Below, piece after piece: positions 9,326 through 17,573 of a DNA stretch of 44,100 nucleotides. Position 1 is the stretch's first letter; every line of letters starts with the position of its first letter. Origin of the DNA: an uncultured bacterium (GTDB lineage: Bacteria; Cloacimonadota; Cloacimonadia; Cloacimonadales; Cloacimonadaceae); the NCBI GenBank assembly GCA_938009275.1, contig CALLHY010000071.1, positions 1 through 44,100 of the forward strand. The letters are read 5' to 3'. The position numbers were made by a program, and so were the translations under genes. The notes under the pieces were generated by a model. The model did no database searches. It saw nothing but the letters and a program-made list of their open reading frames with translations, and was not told the origin of the DNA.

Positions 9326-11401
9326 CTATCTAATCATCGACAGCGCATAAGCGTAGGTATCGGCATAGCTTTTTAAGCTCTTATATCGATCATTGCTACC
9401 TGTGTGCCCTTCGTGATAAAGCATTCTAAACACTATGGGATTTTGCCCCAGGTTATTTGTTCTAAGCTTTTGTGCCCATTTCAAAGCTTCCCAATAGCCC
9501 ACGCGGGTATCGAACCAGGCAGCACTGATAAGCATTGCAGGATAACGCGCCGGTCGAACATTGTCATAGGGGCAATACTGCTTCATATACGCGAACACCA
9601 TCGGGTCGTTAGGATTACCCCATTCTTCATACTCCTGCAGAGTAAGAGGCAAACTGTCGTCCAACATGGTAGAGGTCACATCCACAAATGGAACATCGGC
9701 TATTACCAACCTCATCAGGTCTGGACGCATATTACTAACAGCTCCTACCAGCAAACCGCCAGCGCTTCCGCCTTCTATCACAATCTTCTCTGGGATGCTG
9801 ATGCCTTTATCCACAATGAATTGTAAGCAAGAGATGAAGTCTGTAAAGCTATTTTGCTTGTTTAGCAAGCGTCCTGAGTCATACCAGTTTTGCCCATACT
9901 CACCCCCTCCGCGCACATGTGCCACAGCAATTATCACGTTTCTATCCAGAATTGGGAAATGCAGAGTGGAGAAATATGGATCGTTGGTATCTCCATATGC
10001 TCCATAAGCAGACAACCACAATGCTTGTGGCCTGGATGTGTCTAAGTCTTTACGGTGAATAAGGCTTAAGGGGATGTTTATGCCATCCGTGCTTTGTACG
10101 TACACTGTTTTTGATACGTAATCAGCATACTGCTTGCATGTTTGGCTTTGGTAGATCATGGTTGAACTTAATTCGGAAAAGCTAAAGCTATAAATGCTAT
10201 ATGGAGTTAGCTCGTTTTCCAATGCATAGGTGAAAGATGAAGCATTGGTTTTGGGATTGTACCAAAAAGATAGATCAGAGGGGCTATCTGGGATAATCTC
10301 ATGTATCAATTTGCTGTCACAAAGGCTATAAATCTGAATCCGTTCAAAACCGTTTACTCGTCGATTTACAACAAGATAGTTGTCAAAAAGTAGCACCGAG
10401 CCCAGGGGAGAGCCGCTTTGTGGAGGCAAAAGCTGCCGCCAGTTACTGATATCGGCTGCTTCCATATCCGTATAAGCAAACGAGAAGTCTGCATCCCAAT
10501 AGTTGGTGTGCAGATAAAGCTTGTTATCCAGTATGTCGGGATAATACTGATGCCCGGGTTTCCGTTTTAGTATCAAGTCGAAGTTCCCTGCAAGGTCTGA
10601 GCTTTTCAGGTAGCTGCTTTCACAGGTATTTTTGCTTGAGGCAAGAAGGATTATGTAAGCATCATTTGAACTGTGATATATTCCCAAGTCAAAAGCCGGA
10701 TCAGATTCACGGTAAAGTAATGCCTTACTTCGAGTGATGGTGTCCAGTCTGTAGCAGCTATCCACCTGAAGTCTGTCATTTTGCATGGTTACGATGGCAT
10801 TACGATTGTCTTCCTGCCAGATAAAATCTGAGATGCTGGTTATACCTGTGTTTATTGTCCTGTTTGTGCCTAAGTCCTTTATATATAGCTCGTAAATCTC
10901 ATCGCCATGGTAGTCCACACTAAAGGCAAGTTTTGTAGCATCGGGACTTATGCTAAAAATGCCCAAGGCAAAGTATTCTTTACCCTTGGCAAGCTTGTTT
11001 TCGTCTATCAAAACCTGCTCGCGGGCTTTTTTTGATGCAGGCTTGCGGTAATGAACCGGATAAGCTTTATTCTTATAACTACGACTGTAGTACAAGTATC
11101 CGTTATCTTCATAAGCCGAACTGGTGCTTACGGTCTGAATCTGAGCTACAAATTCCTTCATAATTTTTTGCGAAAGCTTTCGGGATTGCTTCAACCTGGC
11201 TTGGCAATATTCCTCTTCCGTTTGCAGATGCTCGGCAAGAAGTGGGTTGTCTCTATTCTTCATCCAGGCCCAATCGTCAACTATAGTGTAGCTTAAATGC
11301 TGTAGAGTATCTGGAATGGCTGGGGCTATCGGAACCTCTTGAGCGTTTAAGCCAAGGATAACGCTGCACAAGCAACAAAGTAGAACAGGCATATTCTTCA
11401 T
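9326..11401 (-). CDS. Exported S9A prolyl oligopeptidase / oligopeptidase B-like serine peptidase
   Basis: This is a roughly 691-residue peptidase with an N-terminal signal peptide (MKNMPVLLCCLCSVILGLNA), a beta-propeller region and a C-terminal alpha/beta hydrolase. Catalytic residues, numbered from an ATG 12 nt upstream, are Ser550 in GGSAGG, Asp635 in FDTRVGYWEA and His670 in EGHTGS. The DDWAWMKNRDNP opening and FDTRVGYWEA motif match oligopeptidase B and its relatives, which cut peptides after basic residues or proline. I chose the start at 11401 because GGTGA sits upstream of it; starts at 11413 and 11407 are possible. The signal peptide places it in the periplasm, suiting a peptide-fermenting organism (inference). 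The Cys-rich signal is not a clear lipobox. Confidence 0.92.
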   Translation of the reverse strand: MKNMPVLLCCLCSVILGLNAQEVPIAPAIPDTLQHLSYTIVDDWAWMKNRDNPLLAEHLQTEEEYCQARLKQSRKLSQKIMKEFVAQIQTVSTSSAYEDNGYLYYSRSYKNKAYPVHYRKPASKKAREQVLIDENKLAKGKEYFALGIFSISPDATKLAFSVDYHGDEIYELYIKDLGTNRTINTGITSISDFIWQEDNRNAIVTMQNDRLQVDSCYRLDTITRSKALLYRESDPAFDLGIYHSSNDAYIILLASSKNTCESSYLKSSDLAGNFDLILKRKPGHQYYPDILDNKLYLHTNYWDADFSFAYTDMEAADISNWRQLLPPQSGSPLGSVLLFDNYLVVNRRVNGFERIQIYSLCDSKLIHEIIPDSPSDLSFWYNPKTNASSFTYALENELTPYSIYSFSFSELSSTMIYQSQTCKQYADYVSKTVYVQSTDGINIPLSLIHRKDLDTSRPQALWLSAYGAYGDTNDPYFSTLHFPILDRNVIIAVAHVRGGGEYGQNWYDSGRLLNKQNSFTDFISCLQFIVDKGISIPEKIVIEGGSAGGLLVGAVSNMRPDLMRLVIADVPFVDVTSTMLDDSLPLTLQEYEEWGNPNDPMVFAYMKQYCPYDNVRPARYPAMLISAAWFDTRVGYWEALKWAQKLRTNNLGQNPIVFRMLYHEGHTGSNDRYKSLKSYADTYAYALSMIR

Positions 11402-11460
11402 GTTCATCACCATTTAGTAAATTTGCTTAAGCAACCATGCAATTTGTAAACCTAACACAT

Positions 11461-11493
11461 AAAAAACAGCCTACCAAGATAGGCAGGCTGTTG
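11461..11493 (-). terminator. Terminator of the thiol-redox operon
   Basis: Read on the minus strand, AACAGCCTGCCTA pairs with TAGGCTGTT around a short loop and is followed at once by TTTTTT. It lies about 20 nt beyond the stop codon of the thioredoxin-like gene, a classic intrinsic terminator. Confidence 0.85.
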
Positions 11494-11512
11494 CTTATTG
11501 CGTCCAGAACGT

Positions 11513-12037
11513 TTACTTATTGGTTGCAAGCAGTCCCTGTAAATGTTTCACATAGGCCGCTGCACCGCCTGGTTGATAACCTGTTCTGGCAATTTCTTTA
11601 CCTTCAGGGCTTATTAGCACGATGCTAGGGAAACCGGTAATGCCATATTGCTTGGCAAGCTTATCATTGGCTGCTTTAACCTCAGGTGTTTGAGGAATAC
11701 TGCGGGGAAAGTCCAGCTTAAGCAATAGTAGATCACTCTTTGCATAGGCAATGAACTCATCCTTTGTAAATACTTCATTGCTAAGCTTGATACACCATCC
11801 ACACCAGTCTGAGCCAGTGAAGTTTACCAGTACTGGCCTTTTCATGCTTTTTGCCTGCTCAAGTGCTTTATTGTAGTCGGTTAACCATACACTTGTGTCC
11901 ACACTCGTGCCCATAGCTTCATCAAAACTTGGGGCGGGTGCACTTTCATTAACTGGTTCAGGTGTGCTCTTTTCTGCAGGTGTACAGCCAAGTATTGCCA
12001 CACTGGTAACCAATACAAGTATTAGTATCCACTTCAT
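11513..12037 (-). CDS. Thioredoxin-fold lipoprotein
   Basis: The 174-residue protein has a lipoprotein signal (LILVLVTSVAILGC, lipidated Cys18), a Pro/Glu/Ala-rich linker to about residue 40, then a thioredoxin-fold domain. The active site is WCGWC (Cys79, Cys82) and the cis-proline is Pro138 in TGFPSIVL. Between them, NEVFTKDEF is typical of the Thioredoxin_7 / DUF255-like group. Family knowledge: such proteins act as disulfide reductases on the periplasmic side of a membrane. It is the last gene of the operon started by glutaredoxin; its ATG overlaps the osmC TAA by one base (TAATG), implying coupled translation. Confidence 0.9.
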   Translation of the reverse strand: MKWILILVLVTSVAILGCTPAEKSTPEPVNESAPAPSFDEAMGTSVDTSVWLTDYNKALEQAKSMKRPVLVNFTGSDWCGWCIKLSNEVFTKDEFIAYAKSDLLLLKLDFPRSIPQTPEVKAANDKLAKQYGITGFPSIVLISPEGKEIARTGYQPGGAAAYVKHLQGLLATNK

Positions 12038-12465
12038 TATAACACCTCTACATCGTTTATGTATATCTTTACTATTATATTAGCGGCTTTCTTCAGCATG
12101 GCGTTCACTCCGCAGTACTTGTCCGTAGAAAGAGTAACAGCTTTAATTATCTTGTCCTGAGGCAAGTTGTTGCCGCTAAACATGAATTTGACTATTATTG
12201 TATGATAGGTAACTGGGTGCTCTGAGGTGGATTCAGCTTCGCTGACTATTTCAAATGCATAGTCTTTTACTTGCATTTTCCCAAGCACCGAAACAACGTC
12301 TAAGCCGGAGCAGCCGGATAGAGCCGCAAGAAGAAGGGGTTTGGGACGGGCACCTTTATCTTGGCCTCCCCACTGTTCATCTGCATCCATCAGGATATGA
12401 TGCCCGTTTACTTCGGCATCAAAGACCATGTCACCTGCCCATTTGGTTGTGACTTTAGTTGGCAT
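12037..12465 (-). CDS. OsmC-family protein
   Basis: The 142-residue protein has the OsmC/Ohr arrangement: an N-terminal beta region, RPKPLLLAALSGCSGLDVVSVL with Cys52 on the central helix, and Cys118 in TLSTDKYCGVNAM. Many OsmC/Ohr proteins use such a cysteine pair to reduce organic hydroperoxides; some members have no proven activity. This looks like the YhfA-type branch, judged by HPVTYHTI and STDKYCGV (from memory). It sits between marR and the thioredoxin lipoprotein with one-base TAATG overlaps on both sides, so it belongs to one tightly coupled operon. Confidence 0.9.
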   Translation of the reverse strand: MPTKVTTKWAGDMVFDAEVNGHHILMDADEQWGGQDKGARPKPLLLAALSGCSGLDVVSVLGKMQVKDYAFEIVSEAESTSEHPVTYHTIIVKFMFSGNNLPQDKIIKAVTLSTDKYCGVNAMLKKAANIIVKIYINDVEVL

Positions 12466-12920
12466 TATATCTCCACGTAGGTTTCTTTCAATATCTCTTC
12501 GTACTTTTCTACGTATGCTTTGAGATGCTTAAAGAGGGGGTCTATGTCCTTTTCAGGAAGTTTCTTCAGAATGCGTGTTTGCTGATCTACAACTGTTTGC
12601 AAGCTATTCTTGGCGATCTTGTTGCCTTTCTCGGTGATGAGAGCGAACCAGCAACGGCGGTCTTCTTCGGAAGGTTGACGTGTAACGAGGTGCTTGGCAA
12701 CCAAGTTGTCCATAATTCTGGTTACGCGGCTGTGCGAAACATTCAGCACTTTGGCCAGCTCGTTCATATTGGCTGGGGCATTGGTCTTGTGCAAATAGTT
12801 TAGCAGCATACACTCCATTCTTCCTGCTTGCAGGCAAGCTTTTTGCGCGTAGTCAATCTCGCTCAATACCACTTGAAGGCGGGTAATGAGGTCATGAAAT
12901 TTCACTGAATAATCGGCCAT
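12465..12920 (-). CDS. MarR-family transcriptional regulator
   Basis: The 151-residue winged-helix protein has an N-terminal dimerisation helix, then a recognition segment (MNELAKVLNVSHSRVTRIMDNLVAKHLV, residues 52-79) and the wing RQPSEEDRRCWFALITEKG (81-99). Cysteines occur at 29, 37 and 90. MarR relatives such as OhrR sense peroxide by cysteine, so Cys29 or Cys37 in the dimer helix are candidate sensors (inference). It lies second in an operon with glutaredoxin, OsmC and a thioredoxin-like lipoprotein, strongly suggesting it autoregulates a thiol-stress unit. It starts 16 nt below the glutaredoxin stop. Confidence 0.92.
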   Translation of the reverse strand: MADYSVKFHDLITRLQVVLSEIDYAQKACLQAGRMECMLLNYLHKTNAPANMNELAKVLNVSHSRVTRIMDNLVAKHLVTRQPSEEDRRCWFALITEKGNKIAKNSLQTVVDQQTRILKKLPEKDIDPLFKHLKAYVEKYEEILKETYVEI

Positions 12921-12936
12921 GTTGTTCTCCTATTCT

Positions 12937-13185
12937 CTATCTTTTTTGGTATAAGTTTACTAGACGATCGATTTTTTCACGATCGAAGCCTACTACCGGA
13001 ATGTTATTCACCCAAAGCTGTGGCACGCCCTGTTGACCCGTCTTCCGGATCATATCCCTAAGTGCTACAGCGTCCTTAGACACATCTATCTCTTTAAATT
13101 TCAAGCCTTTTTGCTTCAAATAATCTTTCACCTTCCTGCACCAGGCACAGGTCGGAGTACTAAAAACTACTATACTAGGATTCAT
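12937..13185 (-). CDS. Glutaredoxin-like protein
   Basis: The 82-residue protein is a minimal glutaredoxin/NrdH fold: VVFSTPTCAWCRKVKDYL with Cys13-x2-Cys16, and a cis-Pro at 55 in QQGVPQLWVN. The small size and Cys-Ala-Trp-Cys active site resemble the NrdH/Grx-like group, which takes electrons from thioredoxin reductase or glutathione. It is first in the redox operon, about 20 nt below a readable -10 box. The operon order (glutaredoxin, regulator, OsmC, extracytoplasmic thioredoxin) suggests defence on both sides of the membrane. Confidence 0.9.
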   Translation of the reverse strand: MNPSIVVFSTPTCAWCRKVKDYLKQKGLKFKEIDVSKDAVALRDMIRKTGQQGVPQLWVNNIPVVGFDREKIDRLVNLYQKR

Positions 13186-13205
13186 TGTTTATCGCCTCTT
13201 ACCAT

Positions 13206-13233
13206 ATTATAGCGCAAATATCATGAGTGGCAA
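13206..13233 (-). promoter_or_regulatory. Sigma-70-type promoter of the thiol-redox operon
   Basis: On the minus strand, TTGCCA (13233-13228) and a perfect TATAAT (13211-13206) are separated by 16 bp, about 20 nt above the glutaredoxin start codon. This is a credible -35/-10 pair. It lies in the divergent gap shared with radA. Confidence 0.65.
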
Positions 13234-13342
13234 AAACTTTTTTGGAGCTTAGAATAAATTCACAAAATGCAATGTTTGGTTTTAGTGTGAAAGTAAATGT
13301 TTACTAAAGCACATTCAGTGCTACTTTGCAACAAAATGCTTG

Positions 13343-13369
13343 CCACAATTTTGAGGTTTTCTATTGTGG
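13343..13369. promoter_or_regulatory. Inverted repeat upstream of radA
   Basis: CCACAAT and ATTGTGG form a perfect 7-bp inverted repeat with a 13-nt spacer, ending 24 nt before the radA start codon. It could be an operator or an mRNA hairpin. It is too far from the glutaredoxin -10 box to be an obvious MarR operator. Confidence 0.35.
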
Positions 13370-13393
13370 AATTAATGCAACATGGGAGTAGCT

Positions 13394-14731
13394 ATGGCAA
13401 CCATATTCTTTTGCACCGATTGCGGTTATGAAACATCCAAATGGAGCGGCAAATGCCCCGCCTGCGGAAGCTGGAGTACTCTAAAAGAATCCACGAAAAT
13501 TACAGGTAAAGCCGGGAAATCAGTAGAAACTGGCCAGACTATAAAACCGGAGCGCATCGTTGATCTTAAGTACGATGAAGTGGAACGGATCAGCACTCAT
13601 ATCAAAGAATTTGATCTGGTTATGGGTGGGGGCATTGTTTCGGGCATGGTTAGCTTGATTGGGGGAGAGCCAGGCATAGGAAAATCTACCCTGATGCTGC
13701 AACTTTCTCAATGGATGGGAGAACAGGCAAAGAAAACCCTCTATTGCTCCGGGGAAGAAAGCCAGGAACAGATTCGCTTGAGAAGCAAACGATTAGGCGT
13801 AAGTAGTGAACACATTTACCTGCTTTGCACTAACGACACCAGTCAGATTATTGACGCGATAGAGGAAGGCAAACCCGATTTGGTGATTGTGGATTCCATC
13901 CAGAGTATCAGTATTACTGCTCTGGATTCGCTTCCCGGAAGCATCACCCAGATACGTGAAAGTGCTAATCGATTGCTTCGTTGCGCCAAAACCTACGGCA
14001 TTCCGCTATTTATCGTTGGCCACGTTACCAAAGAAGGCTTCGTTGCCGGGCCAAAGATTCTGGAACACATGGTAGATACAGTTCTATACTTTGAAGGAGA
14101 ACTGCGTAACCAATTTAAGATTCTCCGGGCAGTAAAAAACCGCTTTGGCTCCACCAACGAGATAGGTCTATTCGAGATGACCTCCCAGGGCTTGATGCAG
14201 GTTAGCAATCCCAATAGCGTATTCCTCAGCCACGAACATAGCCAGATTGGCACCTCGCTGGGTTGCATTATGGAAGGTAGCCGTAGCTTCATAGTAGAGG
14301 TTCAGTCCCTTGCTACAGGCTCAAACTATGGCACACCGCAGCGGGTGGTAGTAGGGCTGGAGCAAAAGAAACTGGCCATGCTGCTGGCGATAATGGAAAA
14401 GAATCTCGCCCTATTCCTGCGGAGCAGCGATGTTTTTGTTAATCTCGCGGGTGGCATTCGCAGCAGCGATCCCAGCCTCGACCTTGCTGTATTGGCTGCC
14501 CTTATCTCCAGCCTGAAAGATAGACCCCTGCCAAAGAGCTCTGTATTCATTGGCGAAGTGGGCTTAAATGGTGAAGTTCGCCCTGTTTCACAGCTTGAGA
14601 ATAGAGTTCGCGAGTCCATCAAGCTCGGCTATGAACGCATATACGTTTCGGCAAATGGAAAGATGAAGGCCAATCCGAAAGTAACAAAGATTAGAGATAT
14701 AAAAGCCCTTTTCGCAGCATTGGAAAGCTGA
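13394..14731 (+). CDS. radA: DNA repair protein RadA
   Basis: RadA (Sms) is a hexameric ATPase that extends recombination intermediates by branch migration. The roughly 445-residue protein has an N-terminal zinc finger (Cys7, Cys10, Cys21, Cys24), a RecA-like core with Walker A GGEPGIGKST (residues 90-99) and the RadA signature KNRFG (248-252), and a C-terminal Lon-protease-like domain (LNGEVRPVSQLENRVRE). I start at 13394 because GGGAG lies 7 nt before it; an upstream ATG at 13382 would add four residues and has no site. It is divergent from the redox operon and monocistronic. Confidence 0.97.
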   Translation: MATIFFCTDCGYETSKWSGKCPACGSWSTLKESTKITGKAGKSVETGQTIKPERIVDLKYDEVERISTHIKEFDLVMGGGIVSGMVSLIGGEPGIGKSTLMLQLSQWMGEQAKKTLYCSGEESQEQIRLRSKRLGVSSEHIYLLCTNDTSQIIDAIEEGKPDLVIVDSIQSISITALDSLPGSITQIRESANRLLRCAKTYGIPLFIVGHVTKEGFVAGPKILEHMVDTVLYFEGELRNQFKILRAVKNRFGSTNEIGLFEMTSQGLMQVSNPNSVFLSHEHSQIGTSLGCIMEGSRSFIVEVQSLATGSNYGTPQRVVVGLEQKKLAMLLAIMEKNLALFLRSSDVFVNLAGGIRSSDPSLDLAVLAALISSLKDRPLPKSSVFIGEVGLNGEVRPVSQLENRVRESIKLGYERIYVSANGKMKANPKVTKIRDIKALFAALES

Positions 14732-14749
14732 TTTCGGCCTATTCTCTGC

Positions 14750-14836
14750 TGCTTCCTTGAAGGCATTACTTATTAATTACGCATGAATTACGGATGAGAT
14801 GCGTATTTCATTAGTAATTCATCCGCAATTCAATCA
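14750..14836. repeat. Palindromic intergenic repeat, copy 2
   Basis: After radA, TGCTTCCTTGA (14750-14760) is followed by arms GAATTACGGAT (14785) and ATCCGCAATTC (14821), which pair at 10 of 11 positions. The enclosed segment ATGCGTATTTCATTAGTAATTCAT shares long identical stretches with the palindrome at 2559-2598. TGCTTCCTTGA also forms the terminal arm of the element at 33284-33392. Confidence 0.5.
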
Positions 14837-14890
14837 GGGATCATGCAACAGTTTTGCCCGGATGGCATTAAGTAGATATAGCACATAACA

Positions 14891-14923
14891 AAAAGGAACA
14901 CCCATTGTGTGAGCGTTCCTTTT
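14891..14923. terminator. Bidirectional terminator between radA and the AOR gene
   Basis: AAAAGGAAC and GTTCCTTTT form a 9-bp perfect stem with a 15-nt centre that extends partly. A- and T-runs on the two sides let it work in either direction between two convergent genes. A second hairpin (CCCAAAA / TTTTGGG) follows at 14938-14962. Confidence 0.65.
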
Positions 14924-14973
14924 ACATTATTCATCATCCCAAAACCACGCATGGCTTTTGGGACTTTGTCTTA

Positions 14974-17109
14974 TTACTTCAAATAGCGATTAACCACTTC
15001 TAACACTTCGGGCAGATCCATGCCAATTTCCTTCAGGTGCTCCACTGTTGGAACGCCTTCTGGAGTCCAGCCTTTACGGCTATACACGGCATCGATAAGC
15101 TGTTGATATTGGTCTTCGCGGTACTCACGCAGTATTTTCATCTTTTCGGCGGTGCTTTTCCCGCTGGGATCAACGCCAATCTTGTCCTTAAGATGACCGT
15201 CGTAACGTTCCACGCGGGAGAGATATTCTTCTTCGGTAACGGGGCCAACCGCGCGATATGGCGGGACATCGTCTATGCGACGACCCTTACCCATGCGCAT
15301 ACAAAACACCTTTTGGAAGTTGTAAACCCGCTCAGACTGGCGGATGAGCATTACTTTGTCCATAGGTTTGCCAGTTATCGCTTTGTAGATATCCACATAG
15401 TTCTGAACGTGCTCGGGCACCTTTGCCGGTTCATCGGTTTCGGCGTTGTTGGCTGGTTCTATATCGTTCCAAGGCAGCTTGCACAAACCCTGAAGCCCAA
15501 ACCAGGTGCGAAACATGGGGAAGTAGTGCAGTGCTTCGGCCTTATCTTTGAATGTAGGAATGTGGTTGTTTACCATGTCCATAAAGATCAGCCAGGCTTC
15601 GTCATGTTGCGGGCCTTTAAGCGCAAGGGTGTATCCGCCTTGCTGGGCGAGTGATTCTTTGCTCATATATTGGGAATACTCCAGTCCTTTGGCTTCCATG
15701 CCGATATCTTGCAAGAAGTTCGGGTCGGCACCATATTCTGTGGCAAAGAGCGCTTTCATGGCTCTAACGCCTTTGCCGACGGTTACACCAAATCCTTTTC
15801 CACTTGCCATTTGGTGCAATAGCTCGAGCGCAGCATCGGCATTACCCCAGGTTAGTTCCAGTCCGCCGGTGCGTTCTTTGTTCAAAATGCCATTTTCATA
15901 GCATTCCATAACGAATGCAGTACTGGTGCCGAAGGAGATGGTGTCCACGCCGTAGGTATCGCAATAGAAGTTTATCTCCACCACGTCTTTGGGGTCAAAG
16001 ATACCAATGTTGCTACCGCAGCCTGCTGCCGTTTCATATTCAGGACCGTCCACACATACTGGCATGCCTTTATAGGGGCCTGTGCGGGGTTTAAAGTTGT
16101 CCACAGCTTTGCAGCAGGAAAGTGAGCAGCCATACCAGCAGCCATCCGCCATGCCCTGGGTAAAGAGGGCGGTGAATTCTCTGGAGTGCAAGCCTATTGC
16201 CTCGGGCATCTGACCATATTTGAAGTTGCGGATGGGAAGCAGATCGTAATCGTTCATCACTTCCATCAGGTGAGCGGTGCCAACCTCGTGCATGCGGCAC
16301 TGAGTGGCGTCTCCGGCTTCGATCTCTTTATGTAGCTTCAGGCCTGTTTGTTGCAGGGTGGGTAAATCTACGGGATTGTTTGTGTCTACTTTTAGTCCAG
16401 AATACTTCACAACCATGGCTTTAATGCCTTTATCGCGGAATACTGTGCCTGTGCCACCGCGTCCTGCCTGTTTCAGGCGGGCAACCTTGCGGCGTTTGTC
16501 CCAGAAAGAGAAGTTCAGGCAGGTGATGTTAACATGATCGGCAGCGGTGCCTGTGGAGACCACGGAAACAAACTGGTGTTTATCTGGGCTGTCAGCAAAT
16601 TCTTTAATCAGTTCTTCGGCAAAGATATGGCTGTTGATCTCGGTGTCCGGAGCAGTAAATATCTGCACCATGCCCGTGTCACCATCGATGTAAACTATTA
16701 CTTCCTCGTCGCTTTTTCCCTGTAGTTCGATGGCATCCCAACCGGAGAACTTGGCATAGGGGCCGAAGTGTCCACCCACGTTGCAATCCACGGGTATGCC
16801 AGTAAGCGGGGAGATGGTGGTAACAATAGACTTTCCGCTGCCGGGATAGCTGGTGTTTCCGCAAAGGGGGCCAAATGATATGCAGATTTCGTTCTCCGGG
16901 CTGTTCCATTTGGTGTCGTCTTTCACGCCATGCCACATCAGATAGAGGTCAAAACCTTTACCGCCGACAAACTTGTCGATCATCATATCGCTTACGGGTT
17001 TGGATTTTATCTCTTTGGTACCTACATTCACATACAAGGTGCGGCGATTGTAGCCACGTACTATCGGGGCGAGGTCATACTTGAATTCAGCTAAAAGCTT
17101 GCGGTTCAT
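14974..17109 (-). CDS. Tungsten-type aldehyde:ferredoxin oxidoreductase
   Basis: The 711-residue protein belongs to the AOR family, whose members oxidise aldehydes to acids (or run the reverse) with a tungstopterin cofactor and pass electrons to ferredoxin. Seen: the N-terminal domain around residues 40-130 with FVGGKGFDLYLMW, SFGPLCGNTSYPGSGK and SPLTGIPVDCNVGGHFG (pterin-binding region); the cluster ligands Cys324, Cys328 and Cys332 in GCWYGCSLSC with a likely fourth, Cys543, in LCKLPW. It starts 13 nt after a four-cluster ferredoxin, its probable electron partner. The Cys-x3-Cys spacing differs from Cys-x2-Cys of Pyrococcus AOR. The substrate is open; aldehydes from amino-acid fermentation are a reasonable inference. 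Confidence 0.92.
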   Translation of the reverse strand: MNRKLLAEFKYDLAPIVRGYNRRTLYVNVGTKEIKSKPVSDMMIDKFVGGKGFDLYLMWHGVKDDTKWNSPENEICISFGPLCGNTSYPGSGKSIVTTISPLTGIPVDCNVGGHFGPYAKFSGWDAIELQGKSDEEVIVYIDGDTGMVQIFTAPDTEINSHIFAEELIKEFADSPDKHQFVSVVSTGTAADHVNITCLNFSFWDKRRKVARLKQAGRGGTGTVFRDKGIKAMVVKYSGLKVDTNNPVDLPTLQQTGLKLHKEIEAGDATQCRMHEVGTAHLMEVMNDYDLLPIRNFKYGQMPEAIGLHSREFTALFTQGMADGCWYGCSLSCCKAVDNFKPRTGPYKGMPVCVDGPEYETAAGCGSNIGIFDPKDVVEINFYCDTYGVDTISFGTSTAFVMECYENGILNKERTGGLELTWGNADAALELLHQMASGKGFGVTVGKGVRAMKALFATEYGADPNFLQDIGMEAKGLEYSQYMSKESLAQQGGYTLALKGPQHDEAWLIFMDMVNNHIPTFKDKAEALHYFPMFRTWFGLQGLCKLPWNDIEPANNAETDEPAKVPEHVQNYVDIYKAITGKPMDKVMLIRQSERVYNFQKVFCMRMGKGRRIDDVPPYRAVGPVTEEEYLSRVERYDGHLKDKIGVDPSGKSTAEKMKILREYREDQYQQLIDAVYSRKGWTPEGVPTVEHLKEIGMDLPEVLEVVNRYLK

Positions 17110-17122
17110 GTTATTCTCCAGT

Positions 17123-17503
17123 TCATTCGTTTACAATTTTTATGGCATCTGTGGGGCAAGACTTTGTGCAAACACCACAAGCTATACATTTAAAGGGATT
17201 CTTCGCGCCCAAAACAGTGCGCATCGAATTGGTGGGGCATACGGCAACACACATCAGGCAACCTATACAGAGAGATTTGTTTAGCATAACCACGCCTTGA
17301 GCGCTTACCGTTAATGCCAGGGTTGGGCAAGCTGCCACACAAGTTTGGCATTGGTTGCATACATTCATCTCGGGTGGGGTGTTATCCGTTATGACTATGC
17401 ACGACTTTGCCGCATTATCTTCCTTAAAATAAAGATTTGAACAAGCACTCTCGCAACTATGGCAAGCGATGCATTTTTCAGGATAGGTTTTTAACACTTT
17501 CAT
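17123..17503 (-). CDS. Polyferredoxin with four 4Fe-4S motifs (AOR partner)
   Basis: The 126-residue protein carries four cysteine motifs: CIACHSCESAC, CNQCQTCVAACP, CIGCLMCVAVCP and CIACGVCTKSCP. This is the layout of HycB/CooF-type electron-transfer subunits. No signal peptide is present, so it is cytoplasmic. It lies directly upstream of the AOR gene on the same strand, so it very likely carries electrons from that enzyme to ferredoxin, a hydrogenase or another acceptor (inference). A GGAG ribosome site is somewhat far from the ATG. Confidence 0.93.
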   Translation of the reverse strand: MKVLKTYPEKCIACHSCESACSNLYFKEDNAAKSCIVITDNTPPEMNVCNQCQTCVAACPTLALTVSAQGVVMLNKSLCIGCLMCVAVCPTNSMRTVLGAKNPFKCIACGVCTKSCPTDAIKIVNE

Positions 17504-17573
17504 CTTGATTACATCTCCACTGTTGATTTATTGTTTATGGAACCAAGATTAAAAAGCGTTGATTACTAGTCAA

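Noticed and set aside
15037..15654. 205-residue plus-strand reading opposite the AOR gene
   Set aside because: A shadow of the strongly conserved AOR gene; no start signal and an unlikely composition.
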